DNA of 64,000 bases from Pollenia angustigena (Eukaryota; Arthropoda; Insecta; Diptera; Polleniidae). Below are positions 55,056 through 64,000 of this stretch, one piece after another (position 1 is the first letter of the stretch; each line of letters opens with the position of its first letter). Location of the stretch: the NCBI GenBank assembly GCA_930367215.1, contig OV884060.1:96992151-97056150 (forward strand), read 5' to 3'. Under the pieces are notes generated by a model, which worked only from the letters and a program-made list of their open reading frames with translations, searched no databases and was not told the origin of the DNA. A program made the translations under genes and the position numbers.

Positions 55056-55430
55056 CCCTGTAAATAATAGGACCAGTCCAAACACGCGTGTAAAGAGTAG
55101 CCCACAAGGGACCAGGACTAGTCCAAAACTAACCCAAATGTATGGAAAAAACATGGTCTATTTAACATTACGATGTCCTAGGAGAGGACCATATAACCCA
55201 CCTTTGGACCACTTAGGAGTAGTTTTAAAACTCCTCCATGGTATACTCAAGAGGATTAGTTTTGAAGTCGTTTAAAAACGAAAACATGTCGTTAAAAAAA
55301 GAAGACATGTCGTCTCACTACAAACACTTTTTAACAATGACATGGTCCATGCTTGCATTACATCGGACCAGTCCATGGAGTAGTCCATTTTATCAAAATG
55401 GATCAGGTGGTCCAATTTTATTTGCAGGGG
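55056..55430. mobile_element. MITE with GGACCA-rich ends and interior
   Basis: The left end CCCTGTAAATAATAGGACCA is matched inverted by CCCTGCAAATAAAATTGGAC at the right. GGACCA or its inverse occurs at least seven times, several as GGACCAGTCC palindromes. No TSD recognised. The frames inside are not convincing. Confidence 0.6.
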
Positions 55431-55529
55431 TGACTCATTTGGTACTATTTCCAAATTTTTCAAACCTAAATATTTATAATTGATATAAAATGGCAACTCG
55501 TATTTACTGTCCAACGAATATAAACTGTG

Positions 55530-56176
55530 GTGCGATTCACTAACTTTTAACGATCCGACAATCGTAATATTTGTCGACATTTATATTCGCTTGCAGTAAC
55601 GATAGTGTGATTCTGTAATTTTTTTTAACGATAGTACACAGCTGTTTTTTTTGTAACATCTCTGTCTACAAAATGTTAAAAAAAAAACGAAAAGCACAAA
55701 AGAAAATAAAATAAAAACATATGAAATTGTTCTTAACCCCCTTGTTACACATATTTTTTCATTTAAAATGCACTGAAAAAGGTCTGGCCAGACTCATAAG
55801 TAAGACGAAGGGTTAATTTGTGGTTTTATATTTTTTTTTTTGTGAATTTTACATTTAGAATTTTATTTTTGTTTTTAATTTGCTTTCTTTTTGCAAATTT
55901 TAAATTTATTATTTTGTTTTTGTTCATACATATACATATGAATATATCTTTGTATGTATGTAAGCTATTTTAAACATAAAAAACATTTTATCGATAAAAT
56001 AAACACAAACTAAATTATTGTCGCTAAGATAACGACAAAAAAATTGCTTAAAGTAACAGCTGACTTTAAACGACAGCGAATATCGTTAAAAATTTTACAG
56101 AATAGCATATTCGATAAATTTTCGTTATACTTATTTTAACGATTCGATTATCGTTATAAAAGTTAGTGAATCGCAC
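55530..56176. mobile_element. 647-bp element with GTGCGATTCACTAAC TIRs
   Basis: Ends GTGCGATTCACTAACTTTTA and exact inverse of the first 20 bp; subterminal AACGAT/ATCGTT motifs are repeated. No coding frame, TSD unclear. Confidence 0.75.
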
Positions 56177-56191
56177 TACTGATTTCAGTCT

Positions 56192-56339
56192 TTGGTGCAA
56201 ATGGTTTTGCGAAAGTGCAAATGCAGAATTTCGTAGCGTTTTTATGAAATCTGAAATAAACTCTGTGTATGTTGTTGTTGGGTTTAACAAAACAGCTATG
56301 ATATTTTGCATTTGCTCTTTACAAGACCATTTGCACCAA
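56192..56339. mobile_element. Short hairpin MITE related to 34663 element
   Basis: 'TTGGTGCAAATGGTTTTGC' at the left and 'ACAAGACCATTTGCACCAA' at the right are inverted; the same 'gcaaatgg' and 'gcatttgc' motifs occur in 34663-35003. Confidence 0.55.
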
Positions 56340-56355
56340 ACACTAAACTTCGCTA

Positions 56356-57250
56356 CACAGAAAAAAATTATTTTTCCAATTCAAACCAAAAATTTGTAGA
56401 ATCAAAAAATTTTTTGTCTGAAATCGGTCCTATAAACAAATTTGCATATTCAAACAATTTATTTGCATTTTGTTTATTGAAAAAAAAACACTGATTTTTT
56501 CAAACAAATAATTTAACTGAATCAAACAAAAAGTTTACTGAAATTCATTTACTAAATTTCAAAATAAAAAAAAAAGTTTTTGCGCAAGCAATGACGCGCA
56601 CACGGGTAAGCACTGTATGAGAAGATGACGGCAGAGCAGAGCCGCCGGCTGTCTTTGAGACACATTTTTTTGTTGGAATAATTTTTGAACGAAGTCTTAT
56701 TTATACACACACAACACAATGTTTTTCTTTATCACTCTCTGTTTCTGTATCCTTTCCTTTGCTGAAGAAGAAATGTAACCAAAAACGGCAGCAGACCGAC
56801 TCGATATGTTTTTCGTCATCATTATATTTTTGTATTTGATGTATTTAACCAAACAGTTTTAAAAAATGGAATACGGGATTTTGTTTCTTATAATGTTGTT
56901 TCTGCTATTGTTTTTCTTATAGTTGCACTTTTTTAAAGCGTCCAAAAATAGACTGTGTGTGTTTTTTGTTGTTGTTCTTATATTTCACACAAAGAAGTGT
57001 TGCTTACGATCAAATAAAAAAATGCAAAAAGACGACAACATTAAAGAGCGTTAAATATTTCATAAAAAATTATGAAAACTTCACACCAATAACGCGTTTA
57101 TTATATTTTTGAAGAGTTGTCCACATTTTTGTTGGTTAAATAAAAATCAAACAAAAATATTGTTTGAATCAGTAAAAAAATTTATAGAAATGAAAAAAAT
57201 TTTCAAACAAGCGTTTGTTTGAAAAAAATTCGGCAATAATTTTTTCTGTG
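56356..57250. mobile_element. 895-bp TA-flanked element with CACAGAAAAAA ends
   Basis: CACAGAAAAAAATTATT and inverse AATAATTTTTTCTGTG; TA on both sides (56354-56355, 57251-57252). 'caaacaa' motifs are dense near both ends. Tc1/mariner-like by TSD. No transposase. Confidence 0.7.
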
Positions 57251-57252
57251 TA

Positions 57253-57827
57253 TTGTGAATAGAATTTTGCACTTGATCATTAGACGATTGCATATGCCAC
57301 ATTCTAAATCAAGTATCAGCGGCTTCATGGCAAAATATTATAAAAACAAAGGAACGAAATAGACCGTATGTACCAATGGTTTCAAGTGTAAGCGAAACAA
57401 AACTCTTTTTCTTTTATAAAAAAAAAATATTTATTTCTATTGGCGTCGAAAAAGTACGATTGTAGAAGTTCGTAAGTACGATATTGGTTTTCTCATTTAT
57501 CATCCCTGTAACATACCTGCACGCTTTCTTTATTCTTTAAGGGGGCTCTCAAATAAAATTGTCAACACAGACTAGAAATATATTGAAGAAAAAGCCCCAG
57601 AACTGCCAAGGAATCGCCCCAAGGGGGATTAAATATATGACGCACCTTCATTAGTTTTTTGTGCTTAACATTTTCTTAAAACATAATTGCCTTGTATCTC
57701 CACCCTTTAGGGGGGCTCCCATACAAATATGCCGGTTTAATATAATTCTTAAATTTGGCCACTGCAGCGTCAAGATTGCCCTTAGCTGGGTCAAAAGTAT
57801 GACCAACCTCACATAATTTGTTTTATC
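57253..57827. repeat. Non-coding, fragment of foldback-related family
   Basis: 'actagaaatatattgaag' (57579-57596) and flanking 'gggggctc' correspond, inverted, to 23156-23213 inside the hAT element. No gene. Confidence 0.45.
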
Positions 57828-58217
57828 CCCATTGCCATAAAAATTTGGTTTCTAAAACGACTACGCATGTTAGAAAAACCTATAACAATGGTTAAAGGTT
57901 ATATTATTGTGGAATTTCGTTTTTTTAGTTTATTTTATAAACTAAACCGTTTTTGAGTTACGCTGTGCAACCTCCTCCGTTTTCGAAATTTTGAAAACAA
58001 GAGCTTACCTAAAAAACGGTTAGCACCACTGAATTCAGCGAACCCGAATTAGGGCAAAACGCCAGGTGCCCGGCTGGTCGGTTTTTTTTTTAATAAATAA
58101 TAAAAATGTAATTTAAATTTTTGGGAATACAAAATTTTAATTTCAAAAGATTTTGTTATTCGTGCTTAATTCCCAGTTTTTATTCTTGATAAAAACACTT
58201 GAAATTTATTGTTGATG

Positions 58218-58279
58218 GGATAAGCTATTCCTATGCATTTCACTGGTTGCTTAGGCCAGATCATCAGGAAACTTTATCC
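58218..58279 (-). ncRNA. Hammerhead ribozyme, array 2 unit 1
   Basis: Minus strand: CTGATGA core; CTGG-(CCTAAGCAA-)CCAG stem II with a terminal U-U mismatch; GAAA; palindromic ATGCAT stem III; cleavage expected after ATA; stem I GGAA/TTTC (one G-U), CTT/AAG and ATCC/GGAT with small bulges. Unpaired position is A here, G in the others. Confidence 0.75.
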
Positions 58280-58687
58280 ATAAAGATTTTAGAAAAACCA
58301 GAGATATTAAACCAAATAAAACTGTTAAACGTATAAGACTTATAGCAACAGTTTTACTTGTAAGAATATCAAAGCTTTAACAAAACACATCAACAATAAA
58401 TAAGTGGGTTTATCTCATCTTACATTCCCCACTACAATTATTTGAAATTCTCTCAACATTAATTGTAGTTGTAAGTAGGTTAAGAAAAACAAAATAAAAA
58501 ACAAACAACAACTTACAAAAGATGTTGTCAATTAAGTGTTTTTTTAGGCCGTGCACTTGCCTGTTTATTATCAAAAAGTAATTTTAATTTTTGGGAATAC
58601 AAAATTTTAATTTCAAAAGATTTTGTTATTCGTGCTTAATTCCCAGTTTTTATTCTTGATAAAAACACTTGAAATTTATTGTTGATG

Positions 58688-58749
58688 GGATAAGCTATTC
58701 CTATGCATTTCACTGGTTGCTTAGGCCAGATCATCAGGAAACTTCATCC
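58688..58749 (-). ncRNA. Hammerhead ribozyme, array 2 unit 2
   Basis: Same parts as unit 1, no core change. Confidence 0.75.
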
Positions 58750-59157
58750 ATAAAGATTTTAGAAAAACTAGAGATATTAAACCAAATAAAACTGTTAAAC
58801 GTATAAGACTTATAGCAACAGTTTTACTTGTAACAATATCAAAGCTTTAACAAAACACATCAACAATAAAAAAGTGGGTTTATCTCATCTTACATTCCCC
58901 ACTACAATTAGTTGAAATTCTCTCAACATTAATTGTAGTTGTAAGTAGGTTAAGAAAAACAAAATAAAAAATAAACAACAACTTACAAAAGATGTTGTCA
59001 ATTAAGTGTTTTTTTAGGCCGTGCACTTGCCTGTTTATTATCAAAAAGTAATTTCAATTTTTGGGAATACAAAATTTTAATTTCAAAAGATTTTGTTATT
59101 CGTGCTTAATTCCCAGTTTTTATTCTTGATAAAAACACTTGAAATTTATTGTTGATG

Positions 59158-59219
59158 GGATAAGCTATTCCTATGCATTTCACTGGTTGCTTAGGCCAGA
59201 TCATCAGGAAACTTCATCC
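59158..59219 (-). ncRNA. Hammerhead ribozyme, array 2 unit 3
   Basis: Same parts as unit 1, no core change. Confidence 0.75.
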
Positions 59220-59627
59220 ATAAAGATTTTAGAAAAACTAGAGATATTAAACCAAATAAAACTGTTAAACGTATAAGACTTATAGCAACAGTTTTACTTG
59301 TAACAATATCAAAGCTTTAACAAAACACATCAACAATAAAAACGTGGGTTTATCTCATCTTACATTCCCCACTACAATTAGTTGAAATTCTCTCAACATT
59401 AATTGTAGTTGTAAGTAGGTTAAGAAAAACAAAATAAAAAACAAACAACAACTTACAAAAGATGTTGTCAATTAAGTGTTTTTTTAGGCCGTGCACTTGC
59501 CTGTTTATTATCAAAAAGTAATTTCAATTTTTGGGAATACAAAATTTTAATTTCAAAAGATTTTGTTATTCGTGCTTAATTCCCAGTTTTTATTCTTGAT
59601 AAAAACACTTGAAATTTATTGTTGATG

Positions 59628-59689
59628 GGATAAGCTATTCCTATGCATTTCACTGGTTGCTTAGGCTAGATCATCAGGAAACTTCATCC
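59628..59689 (-). ncRNA. Hammerhead, array 2 unit 4 (stem II weakened)
   Basis: Plus-strand 'ggctaga' instead of 'ggccaga' changes a G of stem II to A, leaving three pairs. Confidence 0.65.
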
Positions 59690-60326
59690 ATAAAGATTTT
59701 AGAGAAACTAGAGATATTAAACCAAATAAAACTGTTAAACGTATAAGACTTATAGCAACAGTTTTACTTGTAACAATATCAAAGCTTAAACAAAACACAT
59801 CAACAATAAAAAGTGGGTTTATCTCATCTTACATTCCCCATGTAATGCATAGGAATAGCTTATCCCATCAACAATAAGTTTCAAGTGTTTTTATCAAGAA
59901 TAAAAACTGGGAATTAAGCACGAATAACACGAATATCCCCATTGCCATAAAAATTTGGTTTCTAAAACGACTACGCATGTTAGAAAAACCTATAACAATG
60001 GTTAAAGGTTATATTATTGTGGAATTTCGTTTTTTTAGTTTATTTTATAAACTAAACCGTTTTTGAGTTACGCTGTGCAACCTGCTCCGTTTTCGAAATT
60101 TTGAAAACAAGAGCTTACCTAAAAAACGGTTAGCACCACTGAATTCAGCGTACCCGAATTAGGGCAAAACGCCAGGTGCCCGGCTGGTCGGTTTTTTTTT
60201 AATAAATAATAAAAATGTAATTTAAATTTTTGGGAATAGAAAATTTTAATTTCAAAAGATTTTGTTATTCGTGCTTAATTCCCAGTTTTTATTCTTGATA
60301 AAAACACTTGAAATTTATTGTTGATG

Positions 60327-60388
60327 GGATAAGCTATTCCTATGCATTTCACTGGTTGCTTAGGCCAGATCATCAGGAAACTTCATCC
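60327..60388 (-). ncRNA. Hammerhead ribozyme, array 2 unit 5
   Basis: Same parts as unit 1, no core change. Confidence 0.75.
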
Positions 60389-60796
60389 ATAAAGATTTTA
60401 GAAAAACTAGAGATATTAAACCAAATAAAACTGTTAAACGTATAAGACTTAAAGCAACAGTTTTACTTGTAACAATATCAAAGCTTTAACAAAACACATC
60501 AACAATAAAAAAGTGGGTTTATCTCATCTTACATTTCCCACTACAATTAGTTGAAATTCTCTCAACATTAATTGTAGTTGTAAGTAGGTTAAGAAAAACA
60601 AAATAAAAAACAAGCAACAACTTACAAAAGATGTTGTCAATTAAGTGTTTTTTTAGGCCGTGCACTTGCCTGTTTATTATCAAAAAGTAAATTCAATTTT
60701 TGGGAATACAAAATTTTAATTTCAAAAGATTTTGTTATTCGTGCTTAATTCCCAGTTTTTATTCTTGATAAAAACACTTGAAATTTATTGTTGATG

Positions 60797-60858
60797 GGAT
60801 AAGCTATTCCTATGCATTTCACTGGTTGCTTAGGCCAGATCATCAGGAAACTTCATCC
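60797..60858 (-). ncRNA. Hammerhead ribozyme, array 2 unit 6
   Basis: Same parts as unit 1, no core change. Confidence 0.75.
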
Positions 60859-61498
60859 ATAAAGATTTTAGAGAAACTAGAGATATTAAACCAAATAAAA
60901 CTGTTAAACGTATAAGACTTATAGCAACAGTTTTACTTGTAACAATATCAAAGCTTTAACAAAACACATCAACAATAAAAAAGTGGGCTTATCTCATCTT
61001 ACATTCCCCATGTAATGCATAGGAATAGCTTATCCCATCAACAATAAGTTTCAAGTGTTTTTATCAAGAATAAAAACTGGGAATTAAGCACGAATAACAC
61101 GAATATCCCCATTGCCATAAAAATTTGGTTTCTAAAACGACTACGCATGTTAGAAAAACCTATAACAATGGTTAAAGGTTATATTATTGTGGAATTTCGT
61201 TTTTTTAGTTTATTTTATAAACTAAACCGTTTTTGAGTTACGCTGTGCAACCTGCTCCGTTTTCGAAATTTTGAAAACAAGAGCTTACCTAAAAAACGGT
61301 TAGCACCACTGAATTCAGCGTACCCGAATTAGGGCAAAACGCCAGGTGCCCGGCTGGTCGTTTTTTTTTTTAATAAATAATAAAAATGTAATTTCAATTT
61401 TTTGGGAATAGAAAATTTTAATTTCAAAAGATTTTGTTATTCGTGCTTAATTCCCAGTTTTTATTCTTGATAAAAACACTTGAAATTTATTGTTGATG

Positions 61499-61560
61499 GG
61501 ATAAGCTATTCCTATGCATTTCACTGGTTGCTTAGGCCAGATCATCAGGAAACTTCATCC
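61499..61560 (-). ncRNA. Hammerhead ribozyme, array 2 unit 7
   Basis: Same parts as unit 1, no core change. Confidence 0.75.
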
Positions 61561-61968
61561 ATAAAGATTTTAGAAAAACTAGAGATATTAAACCAAATAA
61601 AACTGTTAAACGTTTAAGACTTATAGCAACAGTTTTACTTGTAACAATATCAAAGCTTTAACAAAACACATCAACAATAAAAAAGTGGGCTTATCTCATC
61701 TTACATTCCCCACTACAATAAGTTGAAATTCTCTCAACATTAATTGTAGTTGTAAGTAGGTTAAGAAAAACAAAATTAAAAACAAACAACAACTTACAAA
61801 AGATGTTGTCAATTAAGTGTTTTTTTAGGCCGTGCACTTGCCTGTTTATTATCAAAAAAAAATTTCAATTTTTGTGAATACAAAATTTTAATTTCAAAAG
61901 ATTTTGTTATTCGTGCTTAATTCCCAGTTTTTATTCTTGATAAAAACACTTGAAATTTATTGTTGATG

Positions 61969-62030
61969 GGATAAGCTATTCCTATGCATTTCACTGGTTG
62001 CTTAGGCCAGATCATCAGGAAACTTCATCC
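61969..62030 (-). ncRNA. Hammerhead ribozyme, array 2 unit 8
   Basis: Same parts as unit 1, no core change. Confidence 0.75.
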
Positions 62031-62438
62031 ATAAAGATTTTAGAAAAACTAGAGATATTAAACCAAATAAAACTGTTAAACGTATAAGACTTATAGCAAC
62101 AGTTTTACTTGTAACAATATCAAAGCTTTAACAAAACACATCAACAATAAAAAAGTGGGTTTATCTCATCTTACATTCCCCACTACAATTAGTTGAAATT
62201 CTCTCAACATTAATTGTAGTTGTAAGTAGGTTAAGAAAAACAAAATAAAAAATAAACAACAACTTACAAAAGATGTTGTCAATTAAGTGTTTTTTTAGGC
62301 CGTGCACTTGCCTGTTTATTATCAAAAAGTAATTTCAATTTTTGGGAATACAAAATTTTAATTTCAAAAGATTTTGTTATTCGTGCTTAATTCCCAGTTT
62401 TTATTCTTGATAAAAACACTTGAAATTTATTGTTGATG

Positions 62439-62500
62439 GGATAAGCTATTCCTATGCATTTCACTGGTTGCTTAGGCCAGATCATCAGGAAACTTCATCC
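62439..62500 (-). ncRNA. Hammerhead ribozyme, array 2 unit 9
   Basis: Same parts as unit 1, no core change. Confidence 0.75.
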
Positions 62501-62944
62501 ATAAAGATTTTAGAAAAACTAGAGATATTAAACCAAATAAAACTGTTAAACGTATAAGACTTATAGCAACAGTTTTACTTGTAACAATATCAAAGCTTTA
62601 ACAAAACACATCAACAATAAAAACGTGGGTTTATCTCATCTTACATTCCCCATGTAATACATAGGAATAGCTTATCCCATCAACAATAAGTTTCAAGTGT
62701 TTTTATCAAGAATAAAAACTGGGAATTAAGCACGAATAACAAAATCTTTTGAATAATAAAAATGTTTTTCAACAAAACTAATTCATAGAAAATGCGTTTC
62801 TTTAATGAATTAAAAATTAGATTTTTTTGTGGCTTATTCGATATTTTAAGTTTAATAAGAGATAAAGAAAAACTTGTGAACAAATTTTCTACAAAATTAA
62901 TATTAATTAATAAGTTATTAAACATAAAATTCAGATTTCATGTA

Positions 62945-63195
62945 AATTATAATTTTTCTCAAACTTTGGTGGGCTTGAGGGACGGCTTAGCCTTCGCCGA
63001 TCGTCTTTAAAATTTTTGAGTTGTTTTTTATCAATACCCACCAAATTGGCTAGTGAGACCTAAATAAATCCAACTTTTGGTTTTAACGGCCACCCTAGAG
63101 TACCACCGTACTTTTTGGCTTTGAATTGTATCAAAAAAGTACAATTGCACCAACTTTATCAACCGTGATACGTTAGAAACAAATGATATGCGTTT
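62945..63195 (-). repeat. Uninterrupted copy of the Bel element 2 target
   Basis: Inverted, this reads through 'gacgatcggcgaaggctaag' without interruption, while the same sequence is split by the Bel element at 48931/54404. It contains the target ATCGG once (62997-63001). 63110-63190 continues with sequence also present at 54955-55050. Likely an unclassified DNA transposon family. Confidence 0.7.
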
Positions 63196-63208
63196 GACTA
63201 TTTTTTTT

Positions 63209-63245
63209 TTAACCTTTTATAGCCTCATGTGACATTTCTGTAACA
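63209..63245 (+). repeat. Candidate piggyBac left terminus
   Basis: TTAA (63209-63212) followed by CCTTTTATAGCC and 'gtgacatttctgtaac'; an inverted relative 'tttctgttacattgagttaa' is at 63527. piggyBac elements insert at TTAA. The right end is outside the window, so this is unproven. Confidence 0.4.
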
Positions 63246-63613
63246 AACCACAAAAATTTCCACAAAATTTCATTCAAACTAGTGTAACATCTCTGAATTA
63301 TAGAAATAAACAGATTTATGTATTGTTAAACTCTGTGATGGCAACAGTTATGTTTAACGTCATTTTTCATTTGAGTTTTCTAAAAAGGTAAAACCCGCAG
63401 ATTACACTAATGTTTTATTATTTTTGGCAAATCTGTAAGTAAGTGACAGATTTTATATAAATATTATTAGCAACGACTAGTTTTTTTGTTTTTTATACCT
63501 CAAAATTGATTTTGTTTGTTTGTACCATTTCTGTTACATTGAGTTAAAAGGTAATTATATTGTAATAAAATAGGTACGTGGATGGTTTATTATGTATATA
63601 ATTTTATACTAGA

Positions 63614-64000
63614 ATGGCGGCACGATCATTACGGGAAGATGAAATAATGGACATATTGTATCAATATGACAGTGAAGATGGATTGGATGAGGATGCTGAC
63701 AGTGTTGATGATCCATATTTTCAACCATTTGAAGGATTTGAAGATAACGTTGAAATTGAAACAAATTCAATCAGTGATAATGAAAACATTGAACTAATCT
63801 CTGATTTCTTATATGCTCCTCCTGAGCAGGAAACAAACCAACCACATTCAACAAAACAAAAGAGAAGAAAATTAAATCTAACATGGAAACAAAAGAGTCT
63901 TATCGCTAACAAAGATCAAACAAAATTTAACGAAAATATAACATTGCCACCAAATATATTGGATATGGACACACCAATCAAATTCTTTTTATATTTTTTC
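63614..64000 (+). CDS. piggyBac-like transposase, N-terminal part (runs off the window)
   Basis: The ATG at 63614 opens a frame with no stop through base 64000 (129 codons). Acidic N-terminus ('QYDSEDGLDEDADSVDDPYF'), a short basic patch 'KQKRRKLN', then 'LTWKQKSL', 'NITLPPNI' and 'TPIKFFLYFF', which match the start of the DDE_Tnp_1_7 domain of piggyBac transposases (W-x-x-x, then P..P..FF). The Asp triad and the Cys-rich C-terminus would lie beyond the edge. piggyBac transposases move elements precisely at TTAA. No lesion is visible, so this could be an active or domesticated copy. Confidence 0.65.
   Translation, partial: MAARSLREDEIMDILYQYDSEDGLDEDADSVDDPYFQPFEGFEDNVEIETNSISDNENIELISDFLYAPPEQETNQPHSTKQKRRKLNLTWKQKSLIANKDQTKFNENITLPPNILDMDTPIKFFLYFF

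Larger units (their letters stand above)
57828..62755 (-). repeat. Composite tandem array of ~470-bp hammerhead-bearing units (array 2)
   Basis: Nine units of about 470 bp ('aattcccagtttttattctt', 'aggccgtgcacttgcctgtt') in three blocks of 4, 2 and 3. Each block starts with a ~270-bp spacer related to the foldback family ('tctaaaacgactacgcatgt'; near 57838, 59941, 61111) and ends with a ~90-bp inverted piece of the unit (59839-59931, 61009-61101, 62650-62755). Every unit has one minus-strand hammerhead. The inverted piece begins beside the ribozyme cleavage site. No coding capacity. Looks like a retrozyme or Penelope-derived satellite joined with foldback sequence. Confidence 0.85.

Noticed and set aside
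55272..55580. Frames on both strands inside the GGACCA element
   Set aside because: Coding appearance comes from repeated GGACCA/TGGTCC words; no family resemblance.
57828..62755. CRISPR-like array
   Set aside because: Units are ~470 bp without short repeat/unique spacer alternation, and the genome is eukaryotic.

Overview
The window is AT-rich eukaryotic DNA with no recognisable host gene. Its content points to a higher (calyptrate) fly genome: jockey-clade LINEs with an Inr/DPE promoter, Bel/Pao LTR elements, Transib, piggyBac, hAT, PIF/Harbinger and pogo-like elements, 65-70 nt GT-AG introns, and the dispersed repeat with a TTCGGC/GCCGAA hairpin common in fly intergenic DNA. The taxon is an inference from repeat content. 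Almost everything that can be named is mobile or formerly mobile.

Layout. 0-0.85 kb: fossil PIF/Harbinger element with convergent transposase and partner gene. 1.5-5.7 kb: dispersed fly repeats, two tRNA-like Pol III modules and two MITEs. 6.1-9.64 kb: 3'-truncated jockey LINE (minus strand) inserted into a protein-primed PolB-type gene. 9.64-12.53 kb: that gene plus two small companions; two of the three genes show short spliceosomal introns. 13.0-14.1 kb: another jockey 3' end. 14.7-16.7 kb: nearly full-length, frameshifted Transib (RAG1-type) transposase. 17.75 kb: isolated hammerhead ribozyme motif. 20.3-31.8 kb: DNA transposons, several nested, most with readable target-site duplications, including a 2.58-kb foldback palindrome. 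33.3-39.3 kb: jockey 5' fragment running into a tandem array of ~360-395-bp units, each with a plus-strand hammerhead motif. 39.3-48.1 kb: broken Bel/Pao elements in tandem. 48.9-54.4 kb: complete Bel/Pao element with 173-bp LTRs and 5-bp TSD. 54.5-57.3 kb: LINE tail and MITEs. 57.8-62.75 kb: second tandem array, ~470-bp units, each with a minus-strand hammerhead motif. 63.6 kb to the edge: open piggyBac-like transposase frame.

The main result is three hammerhead families in one window, two of them in tandem arrays. All have the CUGANGA and GAAA cores, a paired stem II, a two-part stem I, and a very short palindromic loop-less stem III (ACGT, ATGCAT, AATGCATT). This is the layout of the type I hammerheads known from Penelope-like elements and animal retrozymes, whose RNAs are processed and circularised. 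No Penelope RT or GIY-YIG gene is visible, so the arrays look non-autonomous. The second result is the PolB gene module with its introns. All structures and homologies were read by eye; no search or folding program was run.
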